NCBI RefSeq assembly: GCF_900129085.1
Contig: NZ_FQUF01000007.1
Location: 17,146 to 81,145 of the forward strand
Reading direction: 5' to 3'
DNA from: Atopostipes suicloacalis DSM 15692
GTDB lineage: Bacteria; Bacillota; Bacilli; Lactobacillales; Carnobacteriaceae_A
Length of the DNA: 64,000 nucleotides
Shown here: positions 1-9,120 of the stretch, piece after piece
How positions within the stretch are numbered: position 1 is the first letter of the stretch
How the letters are laid out: each line of letters opens with the position of its first letter
Notes under the pieces: model-generated
Database searches by the model: none
Told to the model about the DNA's origin: nothing
Seen by the model: only the letters and a program-made list of their open reading frames with translations
Program-made: the position numbers and the translations under genes

Positions 1-552
1 TATTCAAATACTATTGACGGAATTATTTTATCAGGTTCAGCCAAACAAGATGGGTTGGATGTTAAGGCTGGAAGAATATTGGTTAGTATCCAAAACAAAG
101 TTTTTAATGATCAATCTAAAGCTAAATTAATTGATAAATTATCTTTTGGGTCCTTTAACAAAGCAGTAGAGCAGCAACAGACTAAATTTGATTGGCTTAG
201 TCGAGATCAGCAGGAAGTGAAAAAATACATAGCGGATGATTTTTGTGGATTCGTTTCCCCCATTAATTTTTATTATTATCTTTTTAAAGGATTTAAGACG
301 TTATACCAACCCCATCGCTTAACGGGTATTTCTAAAGATTTACCTATATTGGTCATTTCAGGAGACAAAGATCCTGTAGGTAAATATGGCAAATCTGTCA
401 AAAATTTATACCAACAGTATCAAGATTTAGGCATTAAAAATACTTCCCTTAAGCTCTTCCCAAATGGCCGCCATGAATTAGTTAATGAAACAAATAAAGA
501 AGAGATCTTCCACTATATCTTTCACTGGCTATCAACTGAAGCAACCAATTAA
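1..552 (+). CDS. alpha/beta hydrolase (monoacylglycerol lipase / lysophospholipase type), 3' part
   Basis: The reading frame is open from the first base of the window, so the gene is cut at its 5' end and 183 residues remain. The visible part starts with DGIILSGS, the strand that follows the nucleophile elbow in serine aminopeptidase S33-type lipases. The catalytic Asp is in SGDKDPVG and the catalytic His in NGRHELVNE. The nucleophile serine should lie just outside the window. The family hydrolyses ester bonds of monoacylglycerols or lysophospholipids; the substrate here cannot be told. No terminator hairpin was seen, and a GC-rich repeat follows within 60 bp. Confidence 0.85.
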   Translation, partial: YSNTIDGIILSGSAKQDGLDVKAGRILVSIQNKVFNDQSKAKLIDKLSFGSFNKAVEQQQTKFDWLSRDQQEVKKYIADDFCGFVSPINFYYYLFKGFKTLYQPHRLTGISKDLPILVISGDKDPVGKYGKSVKNLYQQYQDLGIKNTSLKLFPNGRHELVNETNKEEIFHYIFHWLSTEATN

Positions 553-606
553 GAGACTTAAGATAGATCGATCGCAAAACGTTATTCTCTGAAAATGGAT
601 TGAAAT

Positions 607-691
607 AGCCGCTCGCGTGCGGAGGAAATTACTCGCACGTGAGCTAGGCGAGCTCGAGCGCGGGGCAGAGCGTCGGCACGCGAGCTCCACT
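607..691 (-). repeat. 41-bp GC-rich tandem repeat, locus 1 (two units, inverted orientation)
   Basis: About two copies of the same 41-bp unit found at 9121 and 19131, here read on the minus strand. One unit contains GAGCTCGCGTGCCGAC and the next contains GCTCACGTGC with GCACGCGAGC. The block is strikingly GC-rich against AT-rich flanks. It lies between the convergent hydrolase and LysR genes. Each unit has an internal dyad (GCTCnCGTGC against GCACGnGAGC), so it can fold into a hairpin. Confidence 0.8.
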
Positions 692-745
692 AGGATTGTC
701 CAAACCAACTTTTTTTAGCAAATATTTCTTGGAAATAAACAAAAT

Positions 746-1621
746 CTAGTGCGCTGTCTGGATAATTTCAACTAACGCTTTAAAGCTCTCGGTTTGAAAC
801 TTATCCTTGTGAAACACGATGTGGTTTGTATTGACTAACTCAAAATTTTCAACCTGTATTTCACAGAGTTCTCCTTTAGCCAGTTCTTCTTTGACTAAAA
901 TTTGAGGCAATATACTTAGACCCAAATTTTGTTTGACGGCATAAATCAGGGATTGAGAGTTGATACTGGTCCATTCCGGATTGGCCTTTAAATTATGCAA
1001 CAGCAAAGCACTATCAAAAACATCACGTATAGCACTTCCTTTTTCTCGCAATAATAATTTTTCTTGGATAAGCTGATGAACACTGATTGCTTCCTCTGAA
1101 GCGAGCGGGTGCTCAGGCGAACTAATAACGGCCATTTTATAGGAAGAAAAAGGAATTTTAATCAAATCTTCATTGTAAATAACCCCTTCGATTAAACCTA
1201 AATCCACTTCATTATTCGACAATTTTTCTTCAATCTTCCACGCATTTTCGACGGTAACTTCCAGCGGAATATTTGGATAGATTTCTTCAAAAGCAATTAT
1301 TTTTTGCGGTAATACAAAATTGGCAATCGTTATACTGGAGCCGATTTTTATTTTAGCCTGCTCACCTAACTCTTTCACATTTTGATCTAAGTCATCATAT
1401 AAATCGAGAACTTTATTTACTTTCGCTAAAAAGAGCTTTCCTGTTTCATTTAAATAAATATTCCTAGAAATACGATCAAATAAGTGGATACCTAAAAAAT
1501 TCTCTAACTCCCTAATCGCATTTGAGACGGCCGGTTGAGAGATATATAATTTTTCAGCCGCTTTAGTGATACTTTCTTCTTCACAAACAGCTTTAAAAAT
1601 ACGTAAATGTCTTATTTTCAT
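746..1621 (-). CDS. LysR-family transcriptional regulator
   Basis: Protein of 291 aa with the typical LysR architecture. The N-terminal winged helix-turn-helix spans about residues 1-60 (TKAAEKLYISQPAVSNAIRE) and a periplasmic-binding-like effector domain fills residues 90-290. Length is normal for the family. It is transcribed divergently from the chromate transporter pair, with 114 bp between the starts. This is the usual arrangement for a LysR protein controlling its neighbour, so it probably regulates that pair. The effector is unknown; proteins of the CysL/YwfK type are similar in outline. Confidence 0.9.
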   Translation of the reverse strand: MKIRHLRIFKAVCEEESITKAAEKLYISQPAVSNAIRELENFLGIHLFDRISRNIYLNETGKLFLAKVNKVLDLYDDLDQNVKELGEQAKIKIGSSITIANFVLPQKIIAFEEIYPNIPLEVTVENAWKIEEKLSNNEVDLGLIEGVIYNEDLIKIPFSSYKMAVISSPEHPLASEEAISVHQLIQEKLLLREKGSAIRDVFDSALLLHNLKANPEWTSINSQSLIYAVKQNLGLSILPQILVKEELAKGELCEIQVENFELVNTNHIVFHKDKFQTESFKALVEIIQTAH

Positions 1622-1627
1622 ATAGAC

Positions 1628-1692
1628 TCCTATTCATTACTTTTTAGTTATGTATTATATAAAACTATACTATTATACTTATGAATAGACAA
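1628..1692. promoter_or_regulatory. putative LysR operator in divergent intergenic region
   Basis: Imperfect outer inverted repeat, TATTCATTA (about 1631-1639) against TTATGAATA (1680-1688), enclosing very AT-rich DNA with several TATA-like hexamers such as TATACT. It sits between the LysR start and the transporter start, where such regulators normally bind. The assignment rests only on symmetry and position. Confidence 0.3.
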
Positions 1693-1735
1693 GGATTATA
1701 CTAGTAAAGTTGAAACATTTACTGGAGGTTTTTAT

Positions 1736-2305
1736 ATGAAATTTGATCGTTTAAAAACAATTTTTACACTTTTTAGAATTACTTTTTACATTAGTGCATT
1801 TACTTTTGGCGGGGGATATATTGTCATCCCCATGATGCGGAAATATTTTGTCGATGATTTAGACTTGATTACGGAAAGAGAATTAATGGATATGGCCGCT
1901 ATCGCCCAATCAAGTCCGGGGGCCATCGCCGTAAACATCGCTGTCTTAGTTGGGTATCGCATTGCAGGAATTTTTGGTGCAGTGATCAGTGCAATTGGGA
2001 CAGTTCTCCCTCCCATCCTCATATTATCCGTAATTTCCATTTTTTACAAAGCATTTAGAGATAATCACATCATCTCAGCCATTTTAAAAGGAATGGAAGC
2101 TGGGGTGGCTGCCACGATCGTTGATTTAATTATTGATATGATGCAAGGGATTTTTAAAGAAGAGAATTTGCTCTTTACTTTAATGGCTCCTATCACTTTT
2201 ATCGCAAGTTTTGTCTTTAATGTAAATGTGCTTGTTCTCATTATTTCCTGCGCACTTTTGGCTATTGCACAAACTTATCTAAAAAACACGATGAGAGGAG
2301 CTTAA
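1736..2305 (+). CDS. chromate transporter family protein, first half
   Basis: Membrane protein of 189 aa belonging to the chromate ion transporter (CHR) family in its short-chain, one-domain form. The family motif FGGGYIVIPMM is near residue 24, followed by AQSSPGAIAVNIAVLVGYRIAG near residue 60 and several hydrophobic helices. A good ribosome-binding site (TGGAGG) precedes the ATG. Short CHR proteins work as heterologous pairs, and the partner follows after 4 bp. The family exports chromate or related oxyanions. The true substrate in this organism may not be chromate. Confidence 0.88.
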   Translation: MKFDRLKTIFTLFRITFYISAFTFGGGYIVIPMMRKYFVDDLDLITERELMDMAAIAQSSPGAIAVNIAVLVGYRIAGIFGAVISAIGTVLPPILILSVISIFYKAFRDNHIISAILKGMEAGVAATIVDLIIDMMQGIFKEENLLFTLMAPITFIASFVFNVNVLVLIISCALLAIAQTYLKNTMRGA

Positions 2306-2309
2306 ATAA

Positions 2310-2867
2310 ATGAAAATGATCCTTACTTTATTTATTCGTTTTTTCCAAATTGGCTTATTTAGTATCGGTGGCGGGTATGCAATCATTCCATTAATACAAG
2401 AACAAGTCGTCAATAATTTCGGTTGGCTCACTCTTCAGGAATATACCGACATTATTACCATTTCTCAAATGACTCCTGGCCCGCTAGTCGTTAATACTGC
2501 TTCCTTTGTTGGGATCCGAATTGCTGGTTTTTTTGGAGCCGTAGCCGCTACAGTGGGGAGTATACTATCGGGGTTTATTATTTCCATCTTTTTATATAAT
2601 TTTTTTAAAAAGCATCAAAATACAGAAAGCATCTCTAACGTCTTAAGAGCTTTACGTTCGAGTTCAGTAGGCCTTATCGCATCCGCAGCGTCCACCATTC
2701 TCTTGCTGGCTTTCTTTGGAGACACTACCCTTAATATCCAAAGCGCCAATCTCAACCTTGCCGCAGTCATTGTATTTATATTCGCCTTATTTTTGCTCAG
2801 AAAATACAAATTAAATCCCATCCTCATTATGGTTCTATCAGGAATCATCGGCTTATTTCTCTATTAA
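2310..2867 (+). CDS. chromate transporter family protein, second half
   Basis: Protein of 185 aa, paralogous to the preceding gene, with the same motifs: SIGGGYAIIPLI near residue 18 and SQMTPGPLVVNTASFVGIRIAG near residue 54. There are about five hydrophobic segments. The two genes are separated by 4 bp, which implies translation from one message and assembly of a two-subunit transporter. A hairpin directly after the stop codon ends the operon. Confidence 0.88.
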   Translation: MKMILTLFIRFFQIGLFSIGGGYAIIPLIQEQVVNNFGWLTLQEYTDIITISQMTPGPLVVNTASFVGIRIAGFFGAVAATVGSILSGFIISIFLYNFFKKHQNTESISNVLRALRSSSVGLIASAASTILLLAFFGDTTLNIQSANLNLAAVIVFIFALFLLRKYKLNPILIMVLSGIIGLFLY

Positions 2868-2870
2868 TTC

Positions 2871-2911
2871 AAAAAATGGACTGTAAGAATCAAAATTACA
2901 GTCCTATTTTT
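2871..2911 (+). terminator. terminator of the chromate transporter operon (possibly bidirectional)
   Basis: Stem GGACTGTA (2878-2885) pairs with TACAGTCC (2897-2904), followed by TATTTTT on the plus strand and preceded by six A residues. The right arm overlaps the last codons of the convergent amidase gene, so the same hairpin may serve both operons. Confidence 0.75.
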
Positions 2912-3603
2912 GACCAATCAAACAAACTTCCTGGGTCAGTTTTCCGACCGGTTGAATATTCATCATGCCCCACAATATGCGCTCGATTCTTTTTAATTCC
3001 GGGGTATCTTCCAACAATATCCTCTATTAATACATTTAGCGCTTGATATTGTGCTTCCGTATACCCCACCAAGTCCGAATCAATTAAATCAAAATTTTCT
3101 ACAGGAATCATCGTACTCATTTCTTCACACGTGCCAATCGCCAAAATTTCGATGCCAATCGAATAATAATTCAAACGATCATTATACTCCGGGAAATCAG
3201 ACAAACTCCCTTTTCCCGCATGATAAGCCACTCTATTTTCAGGTACAAAAGAATAAATCTCACCACTTCGTCCAATGACATAATTTGTTGAAACACCACT
3301 TTCTTTAAAAATGTCATATGCATCTTCTATAAGGTATGGATCTTGCGGCTTATTGAGTGCATTACTCGTAAAATGCAAAACCACATGGGTTGGATGTTCA
3401 ACCCTTTTTTCTGAATTAGATAGCGGAAGATCATACTCAATTGTTTCTACAGATTTTGTTATTTTTGAACTGGAAGGTTCCACTGGTTTTTCTTTTGAAG
3501 CGGCTAATTGACTAGCCATCCTTTGTTTCAAATGAACGCCTGCAACTATAAACACAATCAGTACAATTATTCCTATTACTATATTTTTCATCTCTTTTTT
3601 CAT
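2896..3603 (-). CDS. N-acetylmuramoyl-L-alanine amidase (amidase_2 family), membrane-anchored
   Basis: Zinc amidase cutting the bond between MurNAc and L-Ala in peptidoglycan. An N-terminal hydrophobic segment (residues about 6-25) anchors or exports it. The amidase_2 fold follows, with zinc-ligand motifs VVLHF near the start of the domain, GHDEYS, and KTDPG near the C-terminus. The start was set at the ATG at 3603 (MKKEMKN, 235 aa): GTGGAG lies 6 nt upstream. A GTG start at 3615 would have to use that same ribosome-binding site as coding sequence. The gene is single and convergent with the chromate transporter genes. Confidence 0.85.
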   Translation of the reverse strand: MKKEMKNIVIGIIVLIVFIVAGVHLKQRMASQLAASKEKPVEPSSSKITKSVETIEYDLPLSNSEKRVEHPTHVVLHFTSNALNKPQDPYLIEDAYDIFKESGVSTNYVIGRSGEIYSFVPENRVAYHAGKGSLSDFPEYNDRLNYYSIGIEILAIGTCEEMSTMIPVENFDLIDSDLVGYTEAQYQALNVLIEDIVGRYPGIKKNRAHIVGHDEYSTGRKTDPGSLFDWSKIGL

Positions 3604-3681
3604 AAAAATCTCCACTCTAAAATATTAAAAAACTAATATAAAGAGTATATCGCTCATTTATTTGTTATTCAATGAACAATC

Positions 3682-3722
3682 AAAAAGCATCCATTAAGAT
3701 TTAAATCTTAATGGATGCTTTT
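3682..3722 (-). terminator. terminator of the DEAD-box helicase gene
   Basis: Near-perfect stem GCATCCATTAAGAT with ATCTTAATGGATGC around a TTAA loop, flanked by A and T runs on both sides. It lies 17 bp after the helicase stop codon and can work in both directions. Confidence 0.85.
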
Positions 3723-3738
3723 CTCTTATAGCTGTTAA

Positions 3739-5082
3739 TTATCGTGTTTTAGCGTACGCACGGTTCCCTCGAGATTTGCTTTTATTCGATGGGTTTGAAT
3801 TCTTCCCTCTGCGATTTTTATTTCTACGTCCTCCATTTGAATGTTCGGATTTGTTAGAAGCATTCGCTTTTTGAGAAGATGGGTATTTTTTGTTTCTTCG
3901 AGCGTTTGATTTTTTTGAAGCCTTTTTCTTTGGTTTATTAGCTAAAGGAAAAGGATTTTCTGTATTTTCAGGAATATCTTTATCAATCAACTTTTGAACA
4001 TTTCTTAATAAAGATTTTTCTTCGTGGTCACTAAATGAAATAGCCACGCCACTATGACCTGATCGTCCAGTTCGTCCAATTCGATGGACGTAAGTTTCTG
4101 GAACTTCAGGTAAGTTATAATTAATAACATGAGAAAGTTCAGAAATATCAATTCCACGAGCAGCAATATCAGTAGCTACTAATATTTTTGTTCTTCTTTC
4201 TTTAAAGTTATTTAATGCACGTTGTCGTGCTTTTTGGGTTTTATTCCCATGAATAGCTTGTGCTGAAAATCCAGCTTTTCCAAGTGAACCAACAATTTTG
4301 TCAGCTCCATGTTTTGTTCGTGAAAAGACCAATGCTGATTCAATGGAATCATCTTTTAATAAGTGAATCAATAGATTGGTTTTATTTCCTTTATCTACAA
4401 AATACACTTCCTGTTTAATTGTATCCACTGTTGAAGCAACAGGTGTGATTTCTACTTTGACTGGATTTTTTAAGATAGAACGTGTAAGTTTTTCGATTGC
4501 GTTAGGCATGGTTGCTGAAAAAAGCATTGTTTGTCTGTCATTTGGAATAAATTTAACGATTTTTTTCACATCGTCAATCATTCCCATATCTAGCATTAAA
4601 TCTGCTTCATCTAAAACAAAATGCTGAACATTTTTCAAACTAATATGTCCTTGATTAATCAAATCTAATAGACGACCAGGTGTTGCTACTAAAATATCAA
4701 CGCCTCGTTTGAGTTGTTTCGTTTGAGGATGTTGTGAGACGCCCCCATAAACCATCAATGTTTTTAATCGAAGGTTTGCGCTATAATTTTTAAAGTTATC
4801 CCCAATTTGGATGGCTAACTCTCTTGTAGGTGCTATAACGAGTGCCTTAATTTGACGTTTTTCTTTTTTAAGTGGTTTTTCAGAAGCTAAGTTTTGTAAG
4901 ATAGGAAGCGCGAAAGCGGCTGTTTTACCTGTACCTGTTTGGGCACATCCGAGTAAATCTTTTCCTTGAAGAAGTTCTGGAATAGCTTGTTCTTGAATAG
5001 GTGTTGGCTTTGTATATCCTTCAGATTCCAAAGCTCTTTGAATCGGTTCAACTAAATTTAAATCATTAAAATACAATATCAT
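3739..5082 (-). CDS. DEAD-box ATP-dependent RNA helicase (RhlE/CshA type)
   Basis: Unwinds RNA duplexes, usually for ribosome assembly and mRNA decay, and is often cold-inducible. All motifs are present: Q motif TPIQEQAI, Walker A AQTGTGKT, PTRELA, TPGRL, DEAD, SAT, VATDIAARGID and HRIGRTGRSG. The last 75 residues or so form a basic low-complexity tail rich in Lys, Arg, Asn and Ser, as in RNA-binding tails of this family. The ATG at 5082 lies only 1 nt after AGGAG. The TTG two codons downstream (5076) has 7 nt spacing and may be the true start. A leader of about 165 nt precedes the gene. Confidence 0.92.
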   Translation of the reverse strand: MILYFNDLNLVEPIQRALESEGYTKPTPIQEQAIPELLQGKDLLGCAQTGTGKTAAFALPILQNLASEKPLKKEKRQIKALVIAPTRELAIQIGDNFKNYSANLRLKTLMVYGGVSQHPQTKQLKRGVDILVATPGRLLDLINQGHISLKNVQHFVLDEADLMLDMGMIDDVKKIVKFIPNDRQTMLFSATMPNAIEKLTRSILKNPVKVEITPVASTVDTIKQEVYFVDKGNKTNLLIHLLKDDSIESALVFSRTKHGADKIVGSLGKAGFSAQAIHGNKTQKARQRALNNFKERRTKILVATDIAARGIDISELSHVINYNLPEVPETYVHRIGRTGRSGHSGVAISFSDHEEKSLLRNVQKLIDKDIPENTENPFPLANKPKKKASKKSNARRNKKYPSSQKANASNKSEHSNGGRRNKNRRGKNSNPSNKSKSRGNRAYAKTR

Positions 5083-5285
5083 TCTCCTAGTAATATTTAG
5101 TTAAAGTTTTTTTGTTCCTGGGATGTCTTTTAACCCCCAAACACTATTAATATTACTCATGAATATGTAATATTCCAGAATGATAAGTTTTTGAAATGAC
5201 TTACGAAATAGTGCTCATTCGTCGTGTATGCTGTATTTCACACGAGACTTCTTATTATAACACACCTAAATCGTTAATGTAGATT
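5083..5285 (-). promoter_or_regulatory. promoter and long 5' leader of the DEAD-box helicase
   Basis: An extended -10 element, TGTTATAAT (TATAAT hexamer at 5254-5259), faces the helicase gene and predicts a start near 5247, giving an untranslated leader of about 165 nt. The leader would open with a hairpin, TCGTGT/ACACGA (5222-5227 with 5240-5245). A G-rich/C-rich pair lies near 5120-5140. Long structured leaders are typical of cold-shock genes, but no named riboswitch family was recognised. From 5286 to 5505 nothing convincing was seen. Confidence 0.45.
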
Positions 5286-5505
5286 TATTTGCATTTTCTT
5301 TTAATACTACAAATAAAGGTCTAAACATCGTTATTCCATCAAATATATGCCGGCGGGTATTCACCATCAAAGTAAGCACCAAAGCCCTAATAGGATCAAA
5401 GCTTGCCTGTAAAACATTCACTGCCACAAATTGCATCCCCTTTACTCATCAAAAATTAATGAATACATTATACCTTTTTATAGCAATAAAACATAAAATC
5501 ATACA

Positions 5506-5901
5506 TTAAATATTTTTTCGTTCAAAATCTAAAAAACGAGTCCCTTGAAAAGTAAGAATTCCACTATCTTGTTCTACAAACATTCCATAATCCTTACCTC
5601 CTACTTTAAATTCTATCCGGTCCCCACTCTCTACTTCAAACGTAATATAATAGGTTATCGATGAAGAATTATTACTTATACCATTTGATGTCCCTGAATG
5701 GTGATGAACATCTGATCGTTTTGTAATAACCACTGCAGCAATGGAAAGAACTGGTGACTGATTATTTTTCCGCCACTGTTTCGCTCCTTGAATCGCTCTT
5801 ACCATAAATGTACCTATGACAATAACAAAAACAATAGCAATAATAATCGGCACGTTTAAAAACATAAAACTACTAAAACCGCCAAAAGGGAATGAATCCA
5901 T
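5506..5901 (-). CDS. DUF2500 family membrane protein
   Basis: Protein of 131 aa with one N-terminal transmembrane helix (about residues 14-36). A short charged linker follows, then a beta-rich domain ending in EQDSGILTFQGTRFLDFER, typical of the DUF2500 family. Function is unknown; the soluble domain probably faces outward or the cytosol from a single anchor. It carries a His- and Ser-rich loop in the middle (HHHSGTSNG). It is monocistronic and divergent from the TraX gene. Confidence 0.8.
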   Translation of the reverse strand: MDSFPFGGFSSFMFLNVPIIIAIVFVIVIGTFMVRAIQGAKQWRKNNQSPVLSIAAVVITKRSDVHHHSGTSNGISNNSSSITYYITFEVESGDRIEFKVGGKDYGMFVEQDSGILTFQGTRFLDFERKNI

Positions 5902-6070
5902 TCTCTCTCTCCTTTAAGAATATTAGGGTTAAACCTTATGTACAGTATACCTTGAAGTTATCCTAAATACATCATTTTTTATAGCGAAACAGTGTTTCTT
6001 TAACTTGCGATTTCTTGCATTTCCTTCCCTGCCAACATATAATAAATAAAATCATTGAACGAGGTGCTCT

Positions 6071-6784
6071 ATGGATGACTCTGTTCCAAATACATCGCCT
6101 ATTTCAAGCAGTGTTTTAAAATGGATCGCTATTTTTACTATGATGATTGACCACATCGGAGCTGTGTTGATTGAACCTTTGCTTTACAATCCTTCTAGCT
6201 CAGTTGTGGGAGGAACCGTTAACTGGCAAACGATTTATACAAGTAGTCGTTTAATCGGTAGACTTGCCTTTCCCATTTTTTGCTTTCTTATTGTGGAAGG
6301 CTATGTTCATACACGAAGCGTTTCAAAATATGCTTTTCGTTTAGGTTTATTTGCCCTTCTTTCTGAAATTCCATTTGATCTAGCATTTTCAGGTCAAGTG
6401 TTTGATTGGTCTACACAGAATGTATTCTTTACGTTACTCCTAGGCTTATTAGCTATCTGGGCTTATGATACATTGACTCTGCCACTTTTAAGAATTGGCT
6501 TACCGATCGTTATGGCTCTGTTCGCTTTAGTTTTTCAAACAGATTACCAAATATACGGGGTTGTCTTTATCTTTATTTTATTTGTTACACGATCGAACCG
6601 GTTAAAACAAACCATTCTTGGAGCTATTTACGGCTTTGCACAAATAACGGCCAGTTTAGCTTTCATTCCAATTTATTATTACAATGGCAAAAAAGGACGT
6701 GGTAATAGTAAATGGTTATACTGGTTTTATCCTGTTCATTTACTTATATTAGCTGGAGTTGCTTCTTTTATCTTTAGCTCATAA
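6071..6784 (+). CDS. TraX family membrane protein
   Basis: Polytopic membrane protein of 237 aa with about seven hydrophobic segments. Family motifs are LKWIAIFTMMIDHIGAVL near the N-terminus and RLAFPIFCFLIVEGY followed by LFALLSEIPFDLAF. The family name comes from the F-plasmid TraX pilin acetylase, and a role as a membrane acyltransferase is usually assumed. Chromosomal Firmicutes copies have no conjugation context and no known substrate. Nothing conjugative is nearby here. Confidence 0.85.
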   Translation: MDDSVPNTSPISSSVLKWIAIFTMMIDHIGAVLIEPLLYNPSSSVVGGTVNWQTIYTSSRLIGRLAFPIFCFLIVEGYVHTRSVSKYAFRLGLFALLSEIPFDLAFSGQVFDWSTQNVFFTLLLGLLAIWAYDTLTLPLLRIGLPIVMALFALVFQTDYQIYGVVFIFILFVTRSNRLKQTILGAIYGFAQITASLAFIPIYYYNGKKGRGNSKWLYWFYPVHLLILAGVASFIFSS

Positions 6785-6803
6785 TTTTTATTTTAAATAG
6801 CAG

Positions 6804-6850
6804 AAAATCCTCTTATTAAACCTGAAATTACGTGGTTTATAAGAGGGTTT
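6804..6850. terminator. bidirectional terminator between traX-like gene and recQ
   Basis: The stem CCTCTTAT-AAACC pairs with GGTTTATAAGAGG around a short loop, with A-rich and T-rich flanks on both sides. It lies between two convergent genes and can stop both transcripts. Confidence 0.8.
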
Positions 6851-6861
6851 ATCTTTTATTT

Positions 6862-8976
6862 TTAGCTATCTTTGACTAAATACTCAATTAAGACATATTT
6901 AATGTCTTCATAAGTAGCTTCTTCCTCTAAATATTCTTTAACAGGTCGTAAGGCTTCTGTCCCTACTTTCCGAAAGGCCTTTTTAATTAATTGCTTTTTT
7001 GAGGCGGCAACATCGGCATCAAATTCTTCTAACTCCCCTTCCTCCGCTGCTTGAGTTAAATGACTAAGCACCGTGGATTCTGAGATTCCTCTTTCAATCG
7101 CAATCTCATACGGAGTCAATCCCTCTTCTGCATACTCTGCACTCTCTAAATAGCTTGCCGTCTGGGTCGTGTTTCGACGAAGGGGTTCAGGTTCTTTTGT
7201 TGTGATGTTTTTATTGGTGGATAAAAACTCTTGGATTACGGGTAAGAATTGACCGGCATATTTATCGGCTTTAACGGATCCGACACCTTCTACTGCAAGG
7301 AATTCGTGCTCATTTTTGGGACATTTGCTGGCCATATCTTCGAGTGATTTATTTGAAAAAATAATATAGGCTGGAACTTTTTCGGCTTGAGCGAGTTCCC
7401 AACGAATTTCTCTTAAGGCTTCGTATAAATCTGGATTCACATTTGTTGAAGGACGAATGGTTGTCGATTGAGTCGTTTCTTTGTATGTTCGCTCCTTAAT
7501 GGATAAACCTGCTTCACCTAATAAGAGACTATTGGCTTTTGAGGTCGCATAAAGGCCTCGATATTCGGTCACACCAATATAACGATGAGCGACTAAGGCC
7601 GAAAGAATATCTCGAATTTGCTGGGCCGAGTATTTTTTCATAATCCCGTGTGTACTTAACTCATCGAATTTATTTTCAAGAATCCGCTGATTTTGACTGC
7701 CACGAAGGACATCCACAATCATGGTCATCCCAAAATTGAGTTTCATCCGTATGATACAAGATAGAATCATTTGCGCTTCTTTAGTTACCTCGACCAGTTT
7801 CACTTCTCCTAAACAAGTCGAACAATTTTGACAGGCTTCTGTCGTATCTTCACCAAAGTATTCAAGGATATAATTTCGCAAACAGCCCGTAAAATTCGCA
7901 TAGCGAATCATTGTTTCTAAACGTTCCTCCGCCAATTGATCTGAACTTTGCGCGATTAAGTATTTATTGGTCATAATATCTTGCGAATGATATAAAAGAA
8001 TGGCTTCAGCTTCTAGGGAATCTCGCCCGGCTCTCCCCGCTTCTTGGTAATAACTTTCCAAATCTTTCGGCAAATTATAGTGAATGACTTTCCGGACATC
8101 CGTTTTATCAATACCCATCCCAAAAGCATTAGTCGCAACGACGATATTGGTTTGGTCATTGATAAAAGCATTTTGTGCTTGCCTTCTTTCTTCCTGTTTC
8201 ATTCCGGCATGGTATTTACTAACCGCATAGCCTTTTCGATGCAACTTTTCATAAAGTTTATCGACTTGCTTCCGTGTGCTCGCGTAAATAATAATCGCTT
8301 CTTCATGATTAATCAGCTGGTATAAAGTCGCTTCCCGATTATCCGGTTCGAGAACTGTAAATTTAATGTTGGGACGATCAAATGAATTAATAAAAACTTC
8401 AGGGTCTTTTAAATCTAACTGTTTCACGATATCTTCTTGGACTAAGTCTGTAGCTGTTGCGGTGAAACTGGCAAGGACCGGACGCTCAGGCAAATAATCA
8501 ATAAAATGATTAATCTTTCGATAGCTTGGTCGAAAATCAAAACCCCATTGAGAAACACAATGGGCTTCATCAATGGCGACTAAAGAAATTGGTTGTTGGC
8601 GCAGAAAGGATATAAACCCTTCATTATCCAAACGCTCTGGCGCTATATATAATAATTTTAAGGTGTTTTGTCTTAATTGGCGGGTCACTTCTTGAAATTC
8701 TTGATTAGAAATGGTTGAATTTAAATAGGCTGCTGGGATTCCAAGCTGTGTCAGTGTATCGACTTGGTCTTTCATTAAGGAGATCAAAGGTGAAATGACT
8801 ACAGTTAATCCAGGCAACATTAAGCCACTCAATTGATAGCAAATAGATTTTCCCCCACCTGTTGGTAAAACCCCTAGCACATCACGTCCGGATAAAATCG
8901 TCTCAATAATTTCTTTTTGCCCAGAACGAAAAGATGAATATCCAAAATGTTGTTGTAAAGCTGTTTCTAATTGCAC
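6862..8976 (-). CDS. recQ: ATP-dependent DNA helicase RecQ
   Basis: 3'-5' DNA helicase used in recombination and repair of stalled forks. Motifs in order: PTGGGKS (about residue 39), DEAHCVSQWG (about 137), RecA-like domain 2 with QEAGRAGRD, and a zinc site with one Cys near 365 and CQNCSTC near 383. A winged-helix RQC region and an HRDC domain (about 515-590, VEGVGSVKADKY) follow, with an extra C-terminal helix-turn-helix (EIAIERGISESTVLSHL). At 704 aa it is longer than E. coli RecQ because of that last module. Translation starts at GTG, with AAGGAG 8 nt upstream. Confidence 0.95.
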   Translation of the reverse strand: MQLETALQQHFGYSSFRSGQKEIIETILSGRDVLGVLPTGGGKSICYQLSGLMLPGLTVVISPLISLMKDQVDTLTQLGIPAAYLNSTISNQEFQEVTRQLRQNTLKLLYIAPERLDNEGFISFLRQQPISLVAIDEAHCVSQWGFDFRPSYRKINHFIDYLPERPVLASFTATATDLVQEDIVKQLDLKDPEVFINSFDRPNIKFTVLEPDNREATLYQLINHEEAIIIYASTRKQVDKLYEKLHRKGYAVSKYHAGMKQEERRQAQNAFINDQTNIVVATNAFGMGIDKTDVRKVIHYNLPKDLESYYQEAGRAGRDSLEAEAILLYHSQDIMTNKYLIAQSSDQLAEERLETMIRYANFTGCLRNYILEYFGEDTTEACQNCSTCLGEVKLVEVTKEAQMILSCIIRMKLNFGMTMIVDVLRGSQNQRILENKFDELSTHGIMKKYSAQQIRDILSALVAHRYIGVTEYRGLYATSKANSLLLGEAGLSIKERTYKETTQSTTIRPSTNVNPDLYEALREIRWELAQAEKVPAYIIFSNKSLEDMASKCPKNEHEFLAVEGVGSVKADKYAGQFLPVIQEFLSTNKNITTKEPEPLRRNTTQTASYLESAEYAEEGLTPYEIAIERGISESTVLSHLTQAAEEGELEEFDADVAASKKQLIKKAFRKVGTEALRPVKEYLEEEATYEDIKYVLIEYLVKDS

Positions 8977-9120
8977 AGTATGCTCTCCTTTTTTCTAAAA
9001 AATAACCGTTCGTTATCAAATGATCTCTACATATTATTACACATTTCATCGTGTTTTGACACAGTCAAAAGAAGAGATTCTTCATAGATATTCATTGATA
9101 ATTTTTCGCTCGTTTTTATG

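Noticed and set aside
5266..5436. Minus-strand open frame of 56 codons upstream of the DEAD-box helicase, start at 5436
   Set aside because: It has a run of G before the ATG, but no family resemblance, and it overlaps the helicase promoter region at its end. Coding potential is not convincing.
6071..6784. TraX as evidence of a conjugative element
   Set aside because: TraX-family proteins are common on Firmicutes chromosomes, and no relaxase, coupling protein or type IV secretion genes are nearby.
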